A DNA stretch of 64,000 nt from Streptomyces aurantiacus (GCF_027107535.1 NZ_CP114283.1:4154001-4218000); one strand, 5' to 3'; counted from the first letter of the stretch, positions 8,443-17,656 are shown. The notes: generated from the letters alone by a model not told the origin. Numbers and translations are program-made.

Positions 8443-9177
8443 ATGGTCCCATCGCGCGACATCGAGGTCGTCGTCTTCGACGTCCTGGGGACAATGGTCG
8501 ACGAGACAGGCGGACTCCGAGCCGCCCTCCGCGACGCGGTCCCCGTATCCGACGAACCATCCGTCGACCAGCTGCTCACCGAGTGGCGAGAACATGTCGA
8601 ACGCGAGCAGCGACGCATCGGAGAGGGCAACAGGGCATACGCAAACACCGAGATCATCGACCGCGAGGCGGCTCAGCGGGTAGCGGACCGTGCCGGGCTC
8701 ACCGACCTCGGGCGCATCGAGCGACTGGCTACCGCGGGACAGAGGCTGAAACCCTGGGGCGACTCTCTCGCCGGACTGACGCGGCTCGCGCGGCGGTTTC
8801 CTCTGATGGGGCTCTCCAACGCAAGTCGCGCGGCCCTGTTGCGTCTCAATGCCCACGCCGGACTGTCCTGGCATCAGGCTTTGTCCGCCGAGGACGCGCG
8901 GGCCTACAAGCCCTCCCCGGAGGTCTACCGGCTCGCGATCGACGCGGCGGGATGCCCGCCAAGGCGCGTGCTGATGGTCGCAGCCCACGCCTGGGACCTT
9001 CGCGGGGCTCAGGCGCTCGGCATGCGAACTGCGTACGTGCAACGACCAGTTGGGGACCCGCCCAGGGAGTCCGACGCGTTCGATTGCCGGGCCAACAGCT
9101 TGTACGAGCTGGCCGACGCGCTGACGGGCGCACGGAGTGACGCTCCGACGGTAGGCGTTGTCGATCCCGATGGGTAG
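8443..9177 (+). CDS. HAD-family hydrolase, type II haloacid dehalogenase-like
   Basis: 244 residues. Motif I is VVVFDVLGTMVDETG with the nucleophilic Asp followed by VLGTMV as in L-2-haloacid dehalogenases, motif II is LSNAS, motif III is the Lys of YKPSPEVYRLA, and motif IV is the region VMVAAHAWDLRGAQALGM. A helical cap (about residues 20-90) separates I and II. Such enzymes remove halide from 2-haloacids or phosphate from small metabolites; the substrate cannot be told. The start at ATG 8443 follows a strong AAAGGAGG (8431-8438). Upstream in-frame ATGs at 8338 and 8398 lack one. Confidence 0.88.
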   Translation: MVPSRDIEVVVFDVLGTMVDETGGLRAALRDAVPVSDEPSVDQLLTEWREHVEREQRRIGEGNRAYANTEIIDREAAQRVADRAGLTDLGRIERLATAGQRLKPWGDSLAGLTRLARRFPLMGLSNASRAALLRLNAHAGLSWHQALSAEDARAYKPSPEVYRLAIDAAGCPPRRVLMVAAHAWDLRGAQALGMRTAYVQRPVGDPPRESDAFDCRANSLYELADALTGARSDAPTVGVVDPDG

Positions 9178-9335
9178 GCAGCCTCGAACGCCGCAGTCCT
9201 ACGATTCCTGTACCTCGGGGCCGGGTTGTCCCGTCGCCGCGTACGCGAAGCGGCAGCGCTGACTCGACGGCGGCGCCGCCGATGCGGCTTGTCGCGGGCG
9301 TATCCTCCGGCCGGGGTGTGGCGTAGCGTGGCCGC

Positions 9336-9923
9336 GTGCCAGAGTCGCCGATGCCGTCCGCCGCGCCCCGGATTCCTCCGCAGCCTGCCGAGGAATGGGC
9401 AGAATCCGTGCGGGAGACGCTGTCCGCGGACATCGGCTCGCTCGGACTCGGTGTGTCCTCGCTCGGCGAGGCGCACGTCTTCACCACGCTCGCTCGTCAC
9501 CCGGAGCTGTTCGCAGCCTGGCTGCCGTTCAGCAGCCAGCTGCTGCTCGCGGGCGAACTCCCCTTCGCTGACCGCGAGCTGGTCATCCTCCGGGTGGCGC
9601 GCAACTGCGGTTCGCCCTACGAGTGGGGGCAGCATGTGGGGATCGCTGCGAAGGCCGGGCTGTCGCCGGACGACATGAACCGGGTGGCGGCGGGTCCTGA
9701 CGCACCGGGTTGGACGGAAAGGCAGTCGCTGCTGCTGCGGGCGACCGACGAGTTGCGCTCCGAGGCACGGATCAGCGGCTCGACGTGGGAGGGGCTGAGC
9801 GGTCACCTGACGGAGCGCCAGCTGATCGAGTTGCCGATGCTGGTGGGCCACTATCACCTGCTGGCATTCACGCTGAACTCCCTGCAGGTGCTGCCGGAGC
9901 CGGGCCTGCCTCCCATGCTCTGA
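9336..9923 (+). CDS. Carboxymuconolactone decarboxylase-family protein
   Basis: 195 residues from GTG 9336. It is all-helical with the family signature: HVFTTLARHPELFAAWLPFS, then ADRELVILRVARNCGSPYEWGQHV, and a C-terminal LPMLVGHYHLLAFTLNSL. The AhpD-type CxxC is absent; a single Cys and a Glu-x-x-x-His (EWGQH) occupy the corresponding active-site helix. Related proteins act in aromatic ring degradation or as peroxide-handling enzymes; the exact reaction is not known here. It stands alone between the HAD and ABC-F genes. Confidence 0.85.
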   Translation: MPESPMPSAAPRIPPQPAEEWAESVRETLSADIGSLGLGVSSLGEAHVFTTLARHPELFAAWLPFSSQLLLAGELPFADRELVILRVARNCGSPYEWGQHVGIAAKAGLSPDDMNRVAAGPDAPGWTERQSLLLRATDELRSEARISGSTWEGLSGHLTERQLIELPMLVGHYHLLAFTLNSLQVLPEPGLPPML

Positions 9924-10068
9924 TCTCTCCGGACACGGTCCGGCACGCAGCCTGCGCCGCACGCGGACGACGATCGGCGACCAAGCGCCTGGCCTGCGGC
10001 ACGGCCGAAGGCCCCATGCGCCCGTGACACGGACGCGGGGCGTGAAAGACAGGCCGCCGGAATATCGA

Positions 10069-10098
10069 ATGCCGGGCTGCGTGGCCGTCGGTTAGGGT
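10069..10098 (+). promoter_or_regulatory. Candidate promoter for the ABC-F leader
   Basis: ATGCCG at 10069-10074 and TAGGGT at 10093-10098, 18 bases apart, approximate a vegetative Streptomyces promoter. The -10 ends 6 bases before the leader ATG (10105), so transcription would start at or next to that ATG and the leader peptide would be translated from a leaderless mRNA. Confidence 0.45.
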
Positions 10099-10104
10099 GG
10101 GCAT

Positions 10105-10131
10105 ATGGGTAGCTTGTACTTCTTCCTCTGA
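10105..10131 (+). CDS. Nine-codon leader ORF (MGSLYFFL) upstream of ABC-F gene
   Basis: ATG to TGA encodes eight residues, MGSLYFFL. It begins just after a TAGGGT -10-like box and is followed at once by a hairpin and a ~275-base untranslated leader before the ABC-F gene. Short leader ORFs of this kind control resistance ABC-F genes by drug-dependent ribosome stalling, which prevents formation of a downstream terminator. The Leu-Tyr-Phe-Phe-Leu run fits a stalling peptide for drugs at the peptidyl-transferase centre or exit tunnel, by inference only. Confidence 0.6.
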   Translation: MGSLYFFL

Positions 10132-10405
10132 TTCCCGGGTCCGGGAACACGCCGACCCCCGGCCGCGCACCGACGTACCGGCCACCTGACCAGACGGCCG
10201 CGTAGCGTGCTGCACAACGCCGTTCCGTGTGCGCTCTCGCGTCGTGTGCCAGGCCCGCTCCGCGGCGACCGGCCAGCGGCGCTCGCGCGTCAGGTTCAGG
10301 TGATGTGCGCCGGGGCTCTCCACGTTCCCCCGACATGTCCCGTACCCATCACGGCCGATGCCCCCTTCATCCGGACCGGCCGCCCCATGTCAGGGAAGTA
10401 CCACT
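10105..10405 (+). promoter_or_regulatory. Long 5' leader, candidate ribosome-mediated attenuator
   Basis: About 300 bases separate the leader ATG from the ABC-F start. Just past the leader stop, TTCCCGGGTCCGGGAA (10132-10147) forms a 6-bp stem with a 4-base loop; GC-rich segments after it (10150-10300) offer competing pairings. No U-run terminator was located with confidence, so the mechanism (transcriptional or translational attenuation) is open. Confidence 0.5.
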
Positions 10406-12169
10406 ATGCGCGAACGCGCCCATCAGCCCTCGTCGGCCTTCGCCGGTGCCACGACTGCCTCCGTTCCGGCGGCTGTTCCCCGACCGGCCGGCGCCGACCG
10501 GTTCCAGCTCGCGGTCCGTGATCTCTCCAAGGACTACGGACCTCGCCGTGTCCTCGACCGGGTCTCGTTCACCGTCCGCCCCGGCGAGCGGGTCGCGGTC
10601 GTGGGCGAGAACGGATCCGGTAAATCAACCTTGGTCCGTCTCCTTGTCGGGCTCGACACCCCCGACGAAGGAGAGATCACGCTTCGTGCCCCGGGCGGGG
10701 TCGCTCACCTTGCCCAGACCTCCGCCCTGGCGGCCACCGCCACCGTCCGAGACGCCATCGACGCCGACCTCACTGAACTGCGCGCACTCGAGCGCGACCT
10801 GCGCCGGGCCGAGGAAACCCTCGCAGACGCCTCCGCCGACGAACTCAGCCGCTACGGCGAGCTGTTGGAGACCTTCGCCGAACGCGGCGGATACGAGGCG
10901 GACGCGCGGGTCGCCGCCGCCCTCGACGGGCTGGGAATCGGCGGACTCGACCGGGAGCGGACCCTGGGCACCCTGTCCGGCGGCGAACGCTCCCGGCTGG
11001 CCCTCGCCGGCACACTGTGTGCGGGGGCCGAACTCCTCCTCCTGGACGAACCGACGAACCACCTCGACGCCGATGCCGTCACATGGCTGCGACGGCGCCT
11101 CGTCACCCACCAGGAAACGGTCGTGGTCGTCACCCACGACCGTGCGTTCCTGCGGGAGTACGCCACGACGATCCTGGAGGTCGACGCGGACACACGGACG
11201 GTGCGCCGCTACGGCGACGGCTGGGACGGTTATCGGGCCGTCCGCGAGACCGAACGGCGCCGACTGGCCCAGGAACACCGTGAGTGGCGGGAGGAGACGG
11301 CTCGGGCCGAAGCCCTGGTCGACATGACCGGTACCCGCCTCACGAGTACCGGCAAGGACCCCCGGCAGGGCTTCGGCAAACATCGGCGGTCCTCGGAAGC
11401 CAAACTGTCCGGCAGGGTCCGGGCGGCTCGGGCCCGACTGGAACACCTGAGAACCCACCCGGTGCCGCCGCCCCCGGAACCGCTCCGATTCACCGTCGCG
11501 TTGCGGACAGGCTCGGCGAAGCCGCTCGTGGACCGTTCCTCGACACCGGCGGACTCACCTTTGCCGGCGCCACCCGTGGCGGCTCCGCCCCGGGTCGAGG
11601 TCGACGGCGTAGTGGTCGGGGACCGGCTCCAGGTGCCGGAGCTACGGGTCCCGGCCGGTGGCCGTCTCCTGGTCTCCGGACCCAACGGGGCCGGCAAGTC
11701 GACACTTCTGCGGCTGCTCGCGCGTGTACGACGGGCCGACAAGGGCGACGTCCGGGTGCGGGCCCGAGTCGGCTACCTCCCACAGGAACCGGCGCCGCTG
11801 CCCGCCGCCACCGGAGCCACCCTGCTCTGCGCGTACGCGGCCGGCCGGCTCGGCCCGTCGGAGGAGTACGCGGAGGAACTCCTCGCCATGGGACTGTTCC
11901 GCGCGGAGGACCTGCTGATCCCCGCCGCAGGGTTGTCGGCCGGTCAACGCCGTCGGATCGAACTGGCCCGACTGGTGTCCCGCCCCACCGAGCTGCTCGT
12001 CCTGGACGAACCCACCAACCACATCTCCCCGGCGCTCACGGACGAGTTCCAGGAGGCTCTGACCCGCTACTCCGGGGCGATCGTCCTGGTGACCCATGAC
12101 CAGGTACTACGGGATGCCTTCTCCGGCGAATACCTGCATCTGCTGGCGGGCCGCCCGGTGGCCCCCTGA
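10406..12169 (+). CDS. ABC-F family ribosomal protection ATPase (antibiotic resistance type)
   Basis: 587 residues with two ABC ATPase domains and no membrane segment. Domain 1: Walker A GENGSGKST, signature LSGGERSRLALAG, Walker B LLLLDEPTNHLD. Domain 2: GPNGAGKST, signature LSAGQRRRIELAR, LLVLDEPTNH. Between them is a basic helical linker (RRRLAQEHREWREETARAEALVD, then RVRAARARLEHLRTH), the arm that reaches the peptidyl-transferase centre. ABC-F proteins displace macrolide, lincosamide, streptogramin or pleuromutilin antibiotics from the ribosome. ATG 10406 has AGGGAAG (10392-10398) at 7 bases; an earlier ATG at 10358 lacks this. The leader ORF and long leader upstream favour an inducible resistance gene over a housekeeping ABC-F. 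The drug cannot be read from the sequence. Confidence 0.92.
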   Translation: MRERAHQPSSAFAGATTASVPAAVPRPAGADRFQLAVRDLSKDYGPRRVLDRVSFTVRPGERVAVVGENGSGKSTLVRLLVGLDTPDEGEITLRAPGGVAHLAQTSALAATATVRDAIDADLTELRALERDLRRAEETLADASADELSRYGELLETFAERGGYEADARVAAALDGLGIGGLDRERTLGTLSGGERSRLALAGTLCAGAELLLLDEPTNHLDADAVTWLRRRLVTHQETVVVVTHDRAFLREYATTILEVDADTRTVRRYGDGWDGYRAVRETERRRLAQEHREWREETARAEALVDMTGTRLTSTGKDPRQGFGKHRRSSEAKLSGRVRAARARLEHLRTHPVPPPPEPLRFTVALRTGSAKPLVDRSSTPADSPLPAPPVAAPPRVEVDGVVVGDRLQVPELRVPAGGRLLVSGPNGAGKSTLLRLLARVRRADKGDVRVRARVGYLPQEPAPLPAATGATLLCAYAAGRLGPSEEYAEELLAMGLFRAEDLLIPAAGLSAGQRRRIELARLVSRPTELLVLDEPTNHISPALTDEFQEALTRYSGAIVLVTHDQVLRDAFSGEYLHLLAGRPVAP

Positions 12170-12267
12170 CCGGCCGCCGGACGAACACCAGTGACGTGCA
12201 GCCGGACACGCGGCACCGGAGGGAAATTGTGTCGCCACCGGGTACGGCGGAAACGTACCGTCGCCCC

Positions 12268-12918
12268 ATGAAGCTGCTCTCCGTCAATGTCGGCAAGCCT
12301 CGTCCCAACCCTTGGAAGGGCCTCAGCGCCACAGGCATCGACAAGCGGCCGGTCGACGGCCCGGTCGCCGTCGCCGCCCCCGGCCCCAAGGGAACCGGCG
12401 CGGTCGGTCTCGCCGGGGACCGGGTGTACGACGTGAAGCACCACGGCGGCACCGACCAGGCCGTCTACTCCTACGCCCGCGAGGATCTCGACGGCTGGGA
12501 GGCCGAGTTGGGCAGGCCGCTGGTGAACGGTGTCTTCGGGGAGAATCTGACGACTGCCGGCCTCGATGTCAACGGCGCCCTGATCGGTGAGCGTTGGCGC
12601 ATCGGGCCCGATGTCGTTCTGGAGATCTCATGCGCTCGGATCCCGTGCGCGACGTTTGAAGGCTGGCTGGAACGTGACGGCTGGATGAGGCGATTCATGC
12701 AGGCCGCCCGGCCGGGCGCGTATCTTCGCGTGATCGAGCCGGGGGACATCAGTGCTGACGACCCGGTCGAGATCGTCCACCGGCCCGATCACGACGTGAC
12801 GGTCGCACTGGTCTTCCGCGCGATGACACGCGAACCGGAACTGCTGCCACGGCTTCTGATCGCCGACGCGCTGCCGGAGGAGGACAAGAACCTGGTGCGC
12901 AGGCGCACCACCGCATAG
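12268..12918 (+). CDS. MOSC-domain protein, YiiM type
   Basis: 216 residues. YiiM-type features: N-terminal LLSVNVGKPR, GDRVYDVKHHGGTDQAVYSYA, the NGVFGENLTTAGLDVNGALIGERWRIG block, and ISCARIPCATF containing the conserved Cys of molybdenum-cofactor sulfurase C-terminal domains. Members reduce N-hydroxylated compounds such as 6-hydroxylaminopurine using molybdenum cofactor. A C-terminal extension (TVALVFRAMTREPELLPRLL) also matches the YiiM layout. ATG 12268 begins at the family start. The ABC-F gene ends 98 bases upstream on the same strand, so read-through is possible, but no functional link is evident. Confidence 0.88.
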   Translation: MKLLSVNVGKPRPNPWKGLSATGIDKRPVDGPVAVAAPGPKGTGAVGLAGDRVYDVKHHGGTDQAVYSYAREDLDGWEAELGRPLVNGVFGENLTTAGLDVNGALIGERWRIGPDVVLEISCARIPCATFEGWLERDGWMRRFMQAARPGAYLRVIEPGDISADDPVEIVHRPDHDVTVALVFRAMTREPELLPRLLIADALPEEDKNLVRRRTTA

Positions 12919-12938
12919 GTGACCCGATCCAGGGACGT

Positions 12939-12983
12939 ACGCGCGGGCCGCCACGTCCTGCCAGGACGTGGCGGCCCGCGCGT
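12939..12983. terminator. Bidirectional hairpin between convergent genes
   Basis: A perfect inverted repeat with arms 12939-12960 and 12962-12983 (22 bp, one central base), very GC-rich, lies between the MOSC gene and the SH3-like gene. No U-run, as is usual for Streptomyces; position supports terminating both. Confidence 0.75.
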
Positions 12984-13003
12984 CGTGACTTCCGGGCGGT
13001 GTG

Positions 13004-13396
13004 TCAGGCCCAGCAGTACCGGGATACGTTGCCGACCTCGTTGCCCTTCAGCAGTCCGCCCCAGATGTAGTTCCCGTCGGAGAGGAGAACCCACTTGTCG
13101 TGGTAGACGCCGTTGGCGTTGACGAAGCCGCCCTCGAGCCAGCATTCGGCGGAGAGGTTCTGGTTGGCCGCGACGGTGTAGGCGATGCTGTAGCCCGTGT
13201 CAGGTCCGATCCGCACGTTGCCGTTGATCCAGGTCGTGACGGTCTGAGCCTGGACGCCCGCGCTCTGGGACGTGGACCGGTCGGCCGGCTGGTGTTCCGC
13301 CGCGGCAGCCGGAGCGGCCATACCGGCCGCCGCCATGACGCCCACCGCTGCCGTGATCATGAGCTTGGTCATCGAGTGCGAGCTGATTCCCTGCAT
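13004..13396 (-). CDS. Small secreted SH3-like protein
   Basis: 130 residues. A signal peptide (MTKLMITAAVGVMAAAGMAAPAAA region, cleavage near residue 33) leads to an ~85-residue beta-rich domain with VRIGPDTGYSIAYTV, ANQNLSAECWLEGG, KWVLLSDGNYIWGGLLKGNEVG and a terminal YCWA. The pattern VRxGPxTxYxxxYT matches bacterial SH3 (SH3b) domains of secreted Streptomyces proteins; the two Cys probably form a disulfide. It may bind cell wall or act as an inhibitor; function unknown. ATG 13396 gives eight residues before a second ATG (MTKLM at 13372) that could be the true start. Confidence 0.8.
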   Translation of the reverse strand: MQGISSHSMTKLMITAAVGVMAAAGMAAPAAAAEHQPADRSTSQSAGVQAQTVTTWINGNVRIGPDTGYSIAYTVAANQNLSAECWLEGGFVNANGVYHDKWVLLSDGNYIWGGLLKGNEVGNVSRYCWA

Positions 13397-13645
13397 ATCC
13401 GTCTCTCCCTGCGTTCCGGGAGTCCCCCGAGGTGGCGGCTTCCCTGTGGGACCAGCGTTGCCTCTCGCGGGCCACCGCTCCAGCTCTTCGGATTTCTTCG
13501 AAACGTCTCGGATTCCGTCCGACGTGCAGTACCGACCACAGGTCTCATCCCCTGGCCGGATCGGTACTACTCAGGGCGGAGGGGACGGCACGGCGCCGGA
13601 CTCGGTCGCAGCAGGGGCACATCAGCTCGTGCAGTGTCTGTGGGT

Positions 13646-15088
<1,443 letters not shown>

Positions 15089-15272
15089 TCAAGAGTTTGG
15101 ATTTCGGCCAACAGCACGGAGGAGCCCGACGGCACCCACAACCCGCACGCTCGAGCCGGGCGGACCCAGCCGGCGCCGCGAGCTCCCGGCAACCCCCGCC
15201 CAGCCCGTGCGTCGACAACATCCCCGTCCTTCGTACAGCAGTCATTTGCGCAGGTCCTGGCCTTGGCCGGTC

Positions 15273-15303
15273 ATTCTGCGGCATGCCCCCGGCCTTGCCG
15301 CAA
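15273..15303 (-). promoter_or_regulatory. Candidate rox promoter with its -35 inside the RAE-like repeat
   Basis: On the minus strand, TTGCGG (15303-15298) and CAGAAT (15278-15273) are 19 bases apart. This would give a rox transcript with a leader of about 190 bases. The spacing is longer than optimal, which suits a promoter needing activation. Inferred from motif match only. Confidence 0.35.
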
Positions 15304-15310
15304 GCCCCCG
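15285..15310. promoter_or_regulatory. Rifamycin-associated element (RAE)-like inverted repeat
   Basis: The minus strand reads GGGGCTTGCGGCAAGGCC within 15291-15309, with a perfect CTTGC/GCAAG core around one central base (15294-15304). It matches, as I recall it, the 19-bp RAE found upstream of rifamycin-inactivation genes of actinobacteria and needed for rifamycin induction. It lies ~210 bases upstream of the rox-like gene. Confidence 0.65.
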
Positions 15311-15323
15311 GGTGCGCTATACC
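15295..15323 (+). promoter_or_regulatory. Candidate plus-strand promoter overlapping the RAE
   Basis: TTGCCG (15295-15300) and TATACC (15318-15323) are exactly 17 bases apart, a near-ideal vegetative spacing on the strand opposite rox. Transcription would start near 15330, immediately before the terminator-like hairpin at 15332. Confidence 0.45.
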
Positions 15324-15331
15324 TTAGGAGT

Positions 15332-15369
15332 GGCAAGGAGCGCGTAACCTCCTTGCCTTTGTTGTTTTT
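15332..15369 (+). terminator. Intrinsic terminator with U-tract, plus strand
   Basis: GGCAAGGAG (15332-15340) pairs perfectly with CTCCTTGCC (15349-15357) around an 8-base loop and is followed by TTTGTTGTTTTT. This canonical form is rare in this window. No plus-strand gene ends before it, so it probably ends a very short transcript begun within the RAE region, or acts as an attenuator for the small gene at 15547. Confidence 0.7.
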
Positions 15370-15546
15370 CGGCGTCCTGTACGGACGGACGAGCACCTTA
15401 CGGGGCAGTGGTACACCGCGTGCGGTCGACGATCTGGGCTCCCCTTCGCAAGGAGCCCTGACCGCGGACCGCGGACCGCGGCCACGGTAGGCACACGGTG
15501 AGCGGGACTCCGACATAGGAGCAAGCACGCCCGCAGAGTTCGTGAC

Positions 15547-15750
15547 ATGGCTCGACGGTGTCTGTACCGCATGGGGTGCACCTTCGTCCCGACCGAGCTG
15601 CTGCGTGAGCCGTACGACAGGCCGTCGACGCTGCCGGCGGCAGGAGACCTGGAGTTGTCGGCGGTGCTCGTGTCTGCGGGCTTGGCCGAGGACGACGAGG
15701 AGGAGTTGGGCAAGTCGGATTGGCGCGACCGGTACTTCGACTACATGTGA
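15547..15750 (+). CDS. Small hypothetical protein
   Basis: 67 residues, Glu/Asp-rich in its second half (GLAEDDEEELGKSDWRDRYFDYM). Codons have G or C in nearly all third positions, which supports a real gene. An internal ATG at 15571 is an alternative start. No domain recognised. It lies downstream of a putative RAE-embedded promoter and U-tract terminator, so its expression could be attenuated. It ends 13 bases before the convergent ankyrin gene. Confidence 0.5.
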   Translation: MARRCLYRMGCTFVPTELLREPYDRPSTLPAAGDLELSAVLVSAGLAEDDEEELGKSDWRDRYFDYM

Positions 15751-15763
15751 AGGGCCTGTGGCA

Positions 15764-16219
15764 TCAGCCTCTCGGATGCTGATGCTGAGCAGTGCTCTCT
15801 GTGGGGGTGGCTCCGGCCTCGATGAGAAGTTCGGCAGTTTCGGCATGGGAGCCGTGGACAGCCCACTTCAAGGGCGACCAGCCCGTGCCGTGATCCTCAT
15901 TGAGGTTCGGATCAGCGCCGTGCGCCAAGAGTTCGCGTACCGTTTCGGTGTACCCCCAGCATGCGGCTGCGCACAAGGGTGTGCCTTCTGATCCGAGCCC
16001 GCTGCTCTCGGCGTTCGGCAGGGCCCCGGCCGCCAGGAGCATGCGGGCGATCTCTGTCTTCCCGCTCACGGACGCGGCATAGAGCGGAGTGGTCCCATCG
16101 CTGTCCGACCACTCCGGGTCGGCTCCGGCCCCGAGAAGCTCCTTCACCCGGGCGGTGTCGCCCGTGAGAGCTGCTACGAACAGGCGCTGGCCAAGCTTCT
16201 TGCGCTGCCGCTGATTCAT
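15764..16219 (-). CDS. Ankyrin-repeat protein
   Basis: 151 residues, cytosolic. After a basic start (MNQRQRKKLGQRLFVAALTGD) there are about four ankyrin repeats, recognisable by DGTTPLYAASVSGKTEIARMLL, GTPLCAAACWGYTETVRELL and GWSPLKWAVHGSHAETAELL with the linking GADPN or GALPN loops. Ankyrin repeats mediate protein binding; the partner is unknown. ATG 16219 is chosen because the fold starts right after it; an in-frame ATG at 16258 would add 13 residues. Neither has a strong ribosome binding site. Confidence 0.8.
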   Translation of the reverse strand: MNQRQRKKLGQRLFVAALTGDTARVKELLGAGADPEWSDSDGTTPLYAASVSGKTEIARMLLAAGALPNAESSGLGSEGTPLCAAACWGYTETVRELLAHGADPNLNEDHGTGWSPLKWAVHGSHAETAELLIEAGATPTESTAQHQHPRG

Positions 16220-16613
16220 GAGTGCCGAGGCTAACGACTGGGCGTGCGGCGCAGCCACCGGAAACGTGGCGCCTTCGGCCGCTCCACTGCTTCAGGGCAG
16301 CTCCAGCAGGAGCAACAACTGCATTGCGGGCATGGAGGGAGACCGCCATCTGGCGGTGGCACGTTCAAGTCCGGATGCTGTCCGCGAGCATCGCAGGGTG
16401 CTGGGGCAGCGTTGCAGATGGCCGGGGAGGGCGTATGGCATCGTAGGCCGGTCGACGACGAAGTGCGTTGCCTGAGGTCAGCTCTACGGTGAAGGCGACA
16501 CTCACGGCTTCGGCCGGGCTTCGCGGAGGCGTTCGCAGGGTGCGGCACTGAGCTCACGCTCTGCGCGGGCCGTCAGGGAAGCAGAAAGCCGACAGCGACC
16601 ACTCGGGCTGGCT

Positions 16614-17021
16614 TCAGCGTCGTCGGCGGCGCAGCACCGTATAGCCGGCAGCAGCGAGTGTCCCGCTGGCGGCGAGGCTGATGCCAATGCTGACGTCCCA
16701 GTGGGTCGGGCCGGTGGCGGAGGCGCCGCCGGTACCGGCCCGTGCGCCGCGAGTGGGCAGAAGAGAGGCAGGGGTGCTGACTGTTGGTGTGGCGAGGGCC
16801 GACGTGCGCCGGGGTAGAACTTCACAGGCGATGCTGTCGTCAGGGCCCTGGTCTTCGTCGAGCCGATTGGGGTCGCTGGTGTCCTGTTCGAACACGGCCT
16901 GCGCGTCTTCCTGAAAGGTGAAGTCGCGGCAGTCGAGGTCTTGGGCGTGCGCGAGACCGGCGAGCGGAACGATGGACACGAATGCCGCGGCTATGCCCGC
17001 GATGGTTGCATGACGTGACAT
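16614..17021 (-). CDS. Excalibur-like secreted protein with C-terminal membrane anchor
   Basis: 135 residues. Signal peptide MSRHATIAGIAAAFVSIVPLAGLAHA, cleaved near residue 26. The mature part starts QDLDCRDFTFQEDAQAVFEQD and continues to DEDQGPDDSIACEVLP, the two-Cys layout of the excalibur calcium-binding motif, though the second acidic loop is longer than the usual DxDxDGxxCE. A Thr/Ser/Pro-rich linker precedes a hydrophobic segment (WDVSIGISLAASGTLAAAGY) and terminal RRRRR, so the protein should stay anchored outside the membrane. Ribosome binding site GGAGGAGG is 6 bases before ATG 17021. Function unknown. Confidence 0.82.
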   Translation of the reverse strand: MSRHATIAGIAAAFVSIVPLAGLAHAQDLDCRDFTFQEDAQAVFEQDTSDPNRLDEDQGPDDSIACEVLPRRTSALATPTVSTPASLLPTRGARAGTGGASATGPTHWDVSIGISLAASGTLAAAGYTVLRRRRR

Positions 17022-17362
17022 GAGCGCCTCCTCCTGGCTGGGCGACTTGTATCCCTACGCTAGAAAGATTTCGGTGTGGCGGCGCGCGGCGGCGGGCCGT
17101 ACGGGTGACCGAAGCCGGCACACACGCCGCCGCTGGACCTGCCTGATCACGCTCCCGGCGCAACGCGGCTCGGCGGACGGAAGACGAACTCCGCCTCCCA
17201 GTGACTGAGCCCAAGTGCCTCGGCTTCGTACGACTTGCGGGAGCCCCAGAGCCTCATCGATCCCGCAGGGGCACAGCGGCAGGGCCGACCGCTCCAGCCC
17301 GGTTCGGTTATGGACCGTGGATGTCGGGTGAATGCGGGAGCGTTGGGGGTACACGGGGCGGC
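17022..17362. other. Intergenic between divergent genes, no gene seen
   Basis: 341 bases holding the promoter of the excalibur protein and probably that of the membrane protein at 17363. No motif beyond ordinary sequence was identified. Confidence 0.4.
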
Positions 17363-17656
17363 ATGGCACCGAAGAATGATCACTCCATGTCCTTGCGGGC
17401 CGTGCGGCAGCTGCATCGGATGCGCGCCTTCTACGCGGCGGCCGTTCTGCTGTGGGCGGCGTCAGCTGCCTGGGCGGGATGGGCGCACCCGGGAAGCCGA
17501 CAGATGTGGGTGTCCGCGCTCTTCCTGCTGGTCTTCGCCGGCCTGCTGACCGTGACGTCCTTGTGGCTGCGGCGCCTTCAGGACAGCGGCGCGGACAAGC
17601 CCGCGCATCACGCCGCTCCTCGAAGGATGCCTGCTGGCCGGCACGTGAACGCCTGA
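17363..17656 (+). CDS. Small two-helix membrane protein, hypothetical
   Basis: 97 residues with two predicted membrane helices (YAAAVLLWAASAAWAGWA and MWVSALFLLVFAGLLTVTSLWL), a short basic N-terminus and a polar His/Arg-rich tail. No family recognised. The ATG at 17363 (MAPKNDHS) begins after a GGGGCGG; an ATG at 17387 is possible. A hairpin terminator follows 66 bases after the stop. Confidence 0.6.
   Translation: MAPKNDHSMSLRAVRQLHRMRAFYAAAVLLWAASAAWAGWAHPGSRQMWVSALFLLVFAGLLTVTSLWLRRLQDSGADKPAHHAAPRRMPAGRHVNA

Noticed and set aside
7855..9042. 395-codon minus frame opposite the HAD gene
   Set aside because: The HAD protein has all four motifs and a strong ribosome binding site on the plus strand, and this frame has none.
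12939..12983. Long palindrome as an integrase attachment or recombination site
   Set aside because: No integrase or tRNA nearby, and the position between two convergent stops fits a terminator better.
15242..15274. Tiny ORF (MTGQGQDLRK) in the rox leader as a stalling peptide
   Set aside because: Its ATG overlaps the proposed -10 box, no ribosome binding site is visible, and no stalling-type sequence or hairpin follows. Not convincing.
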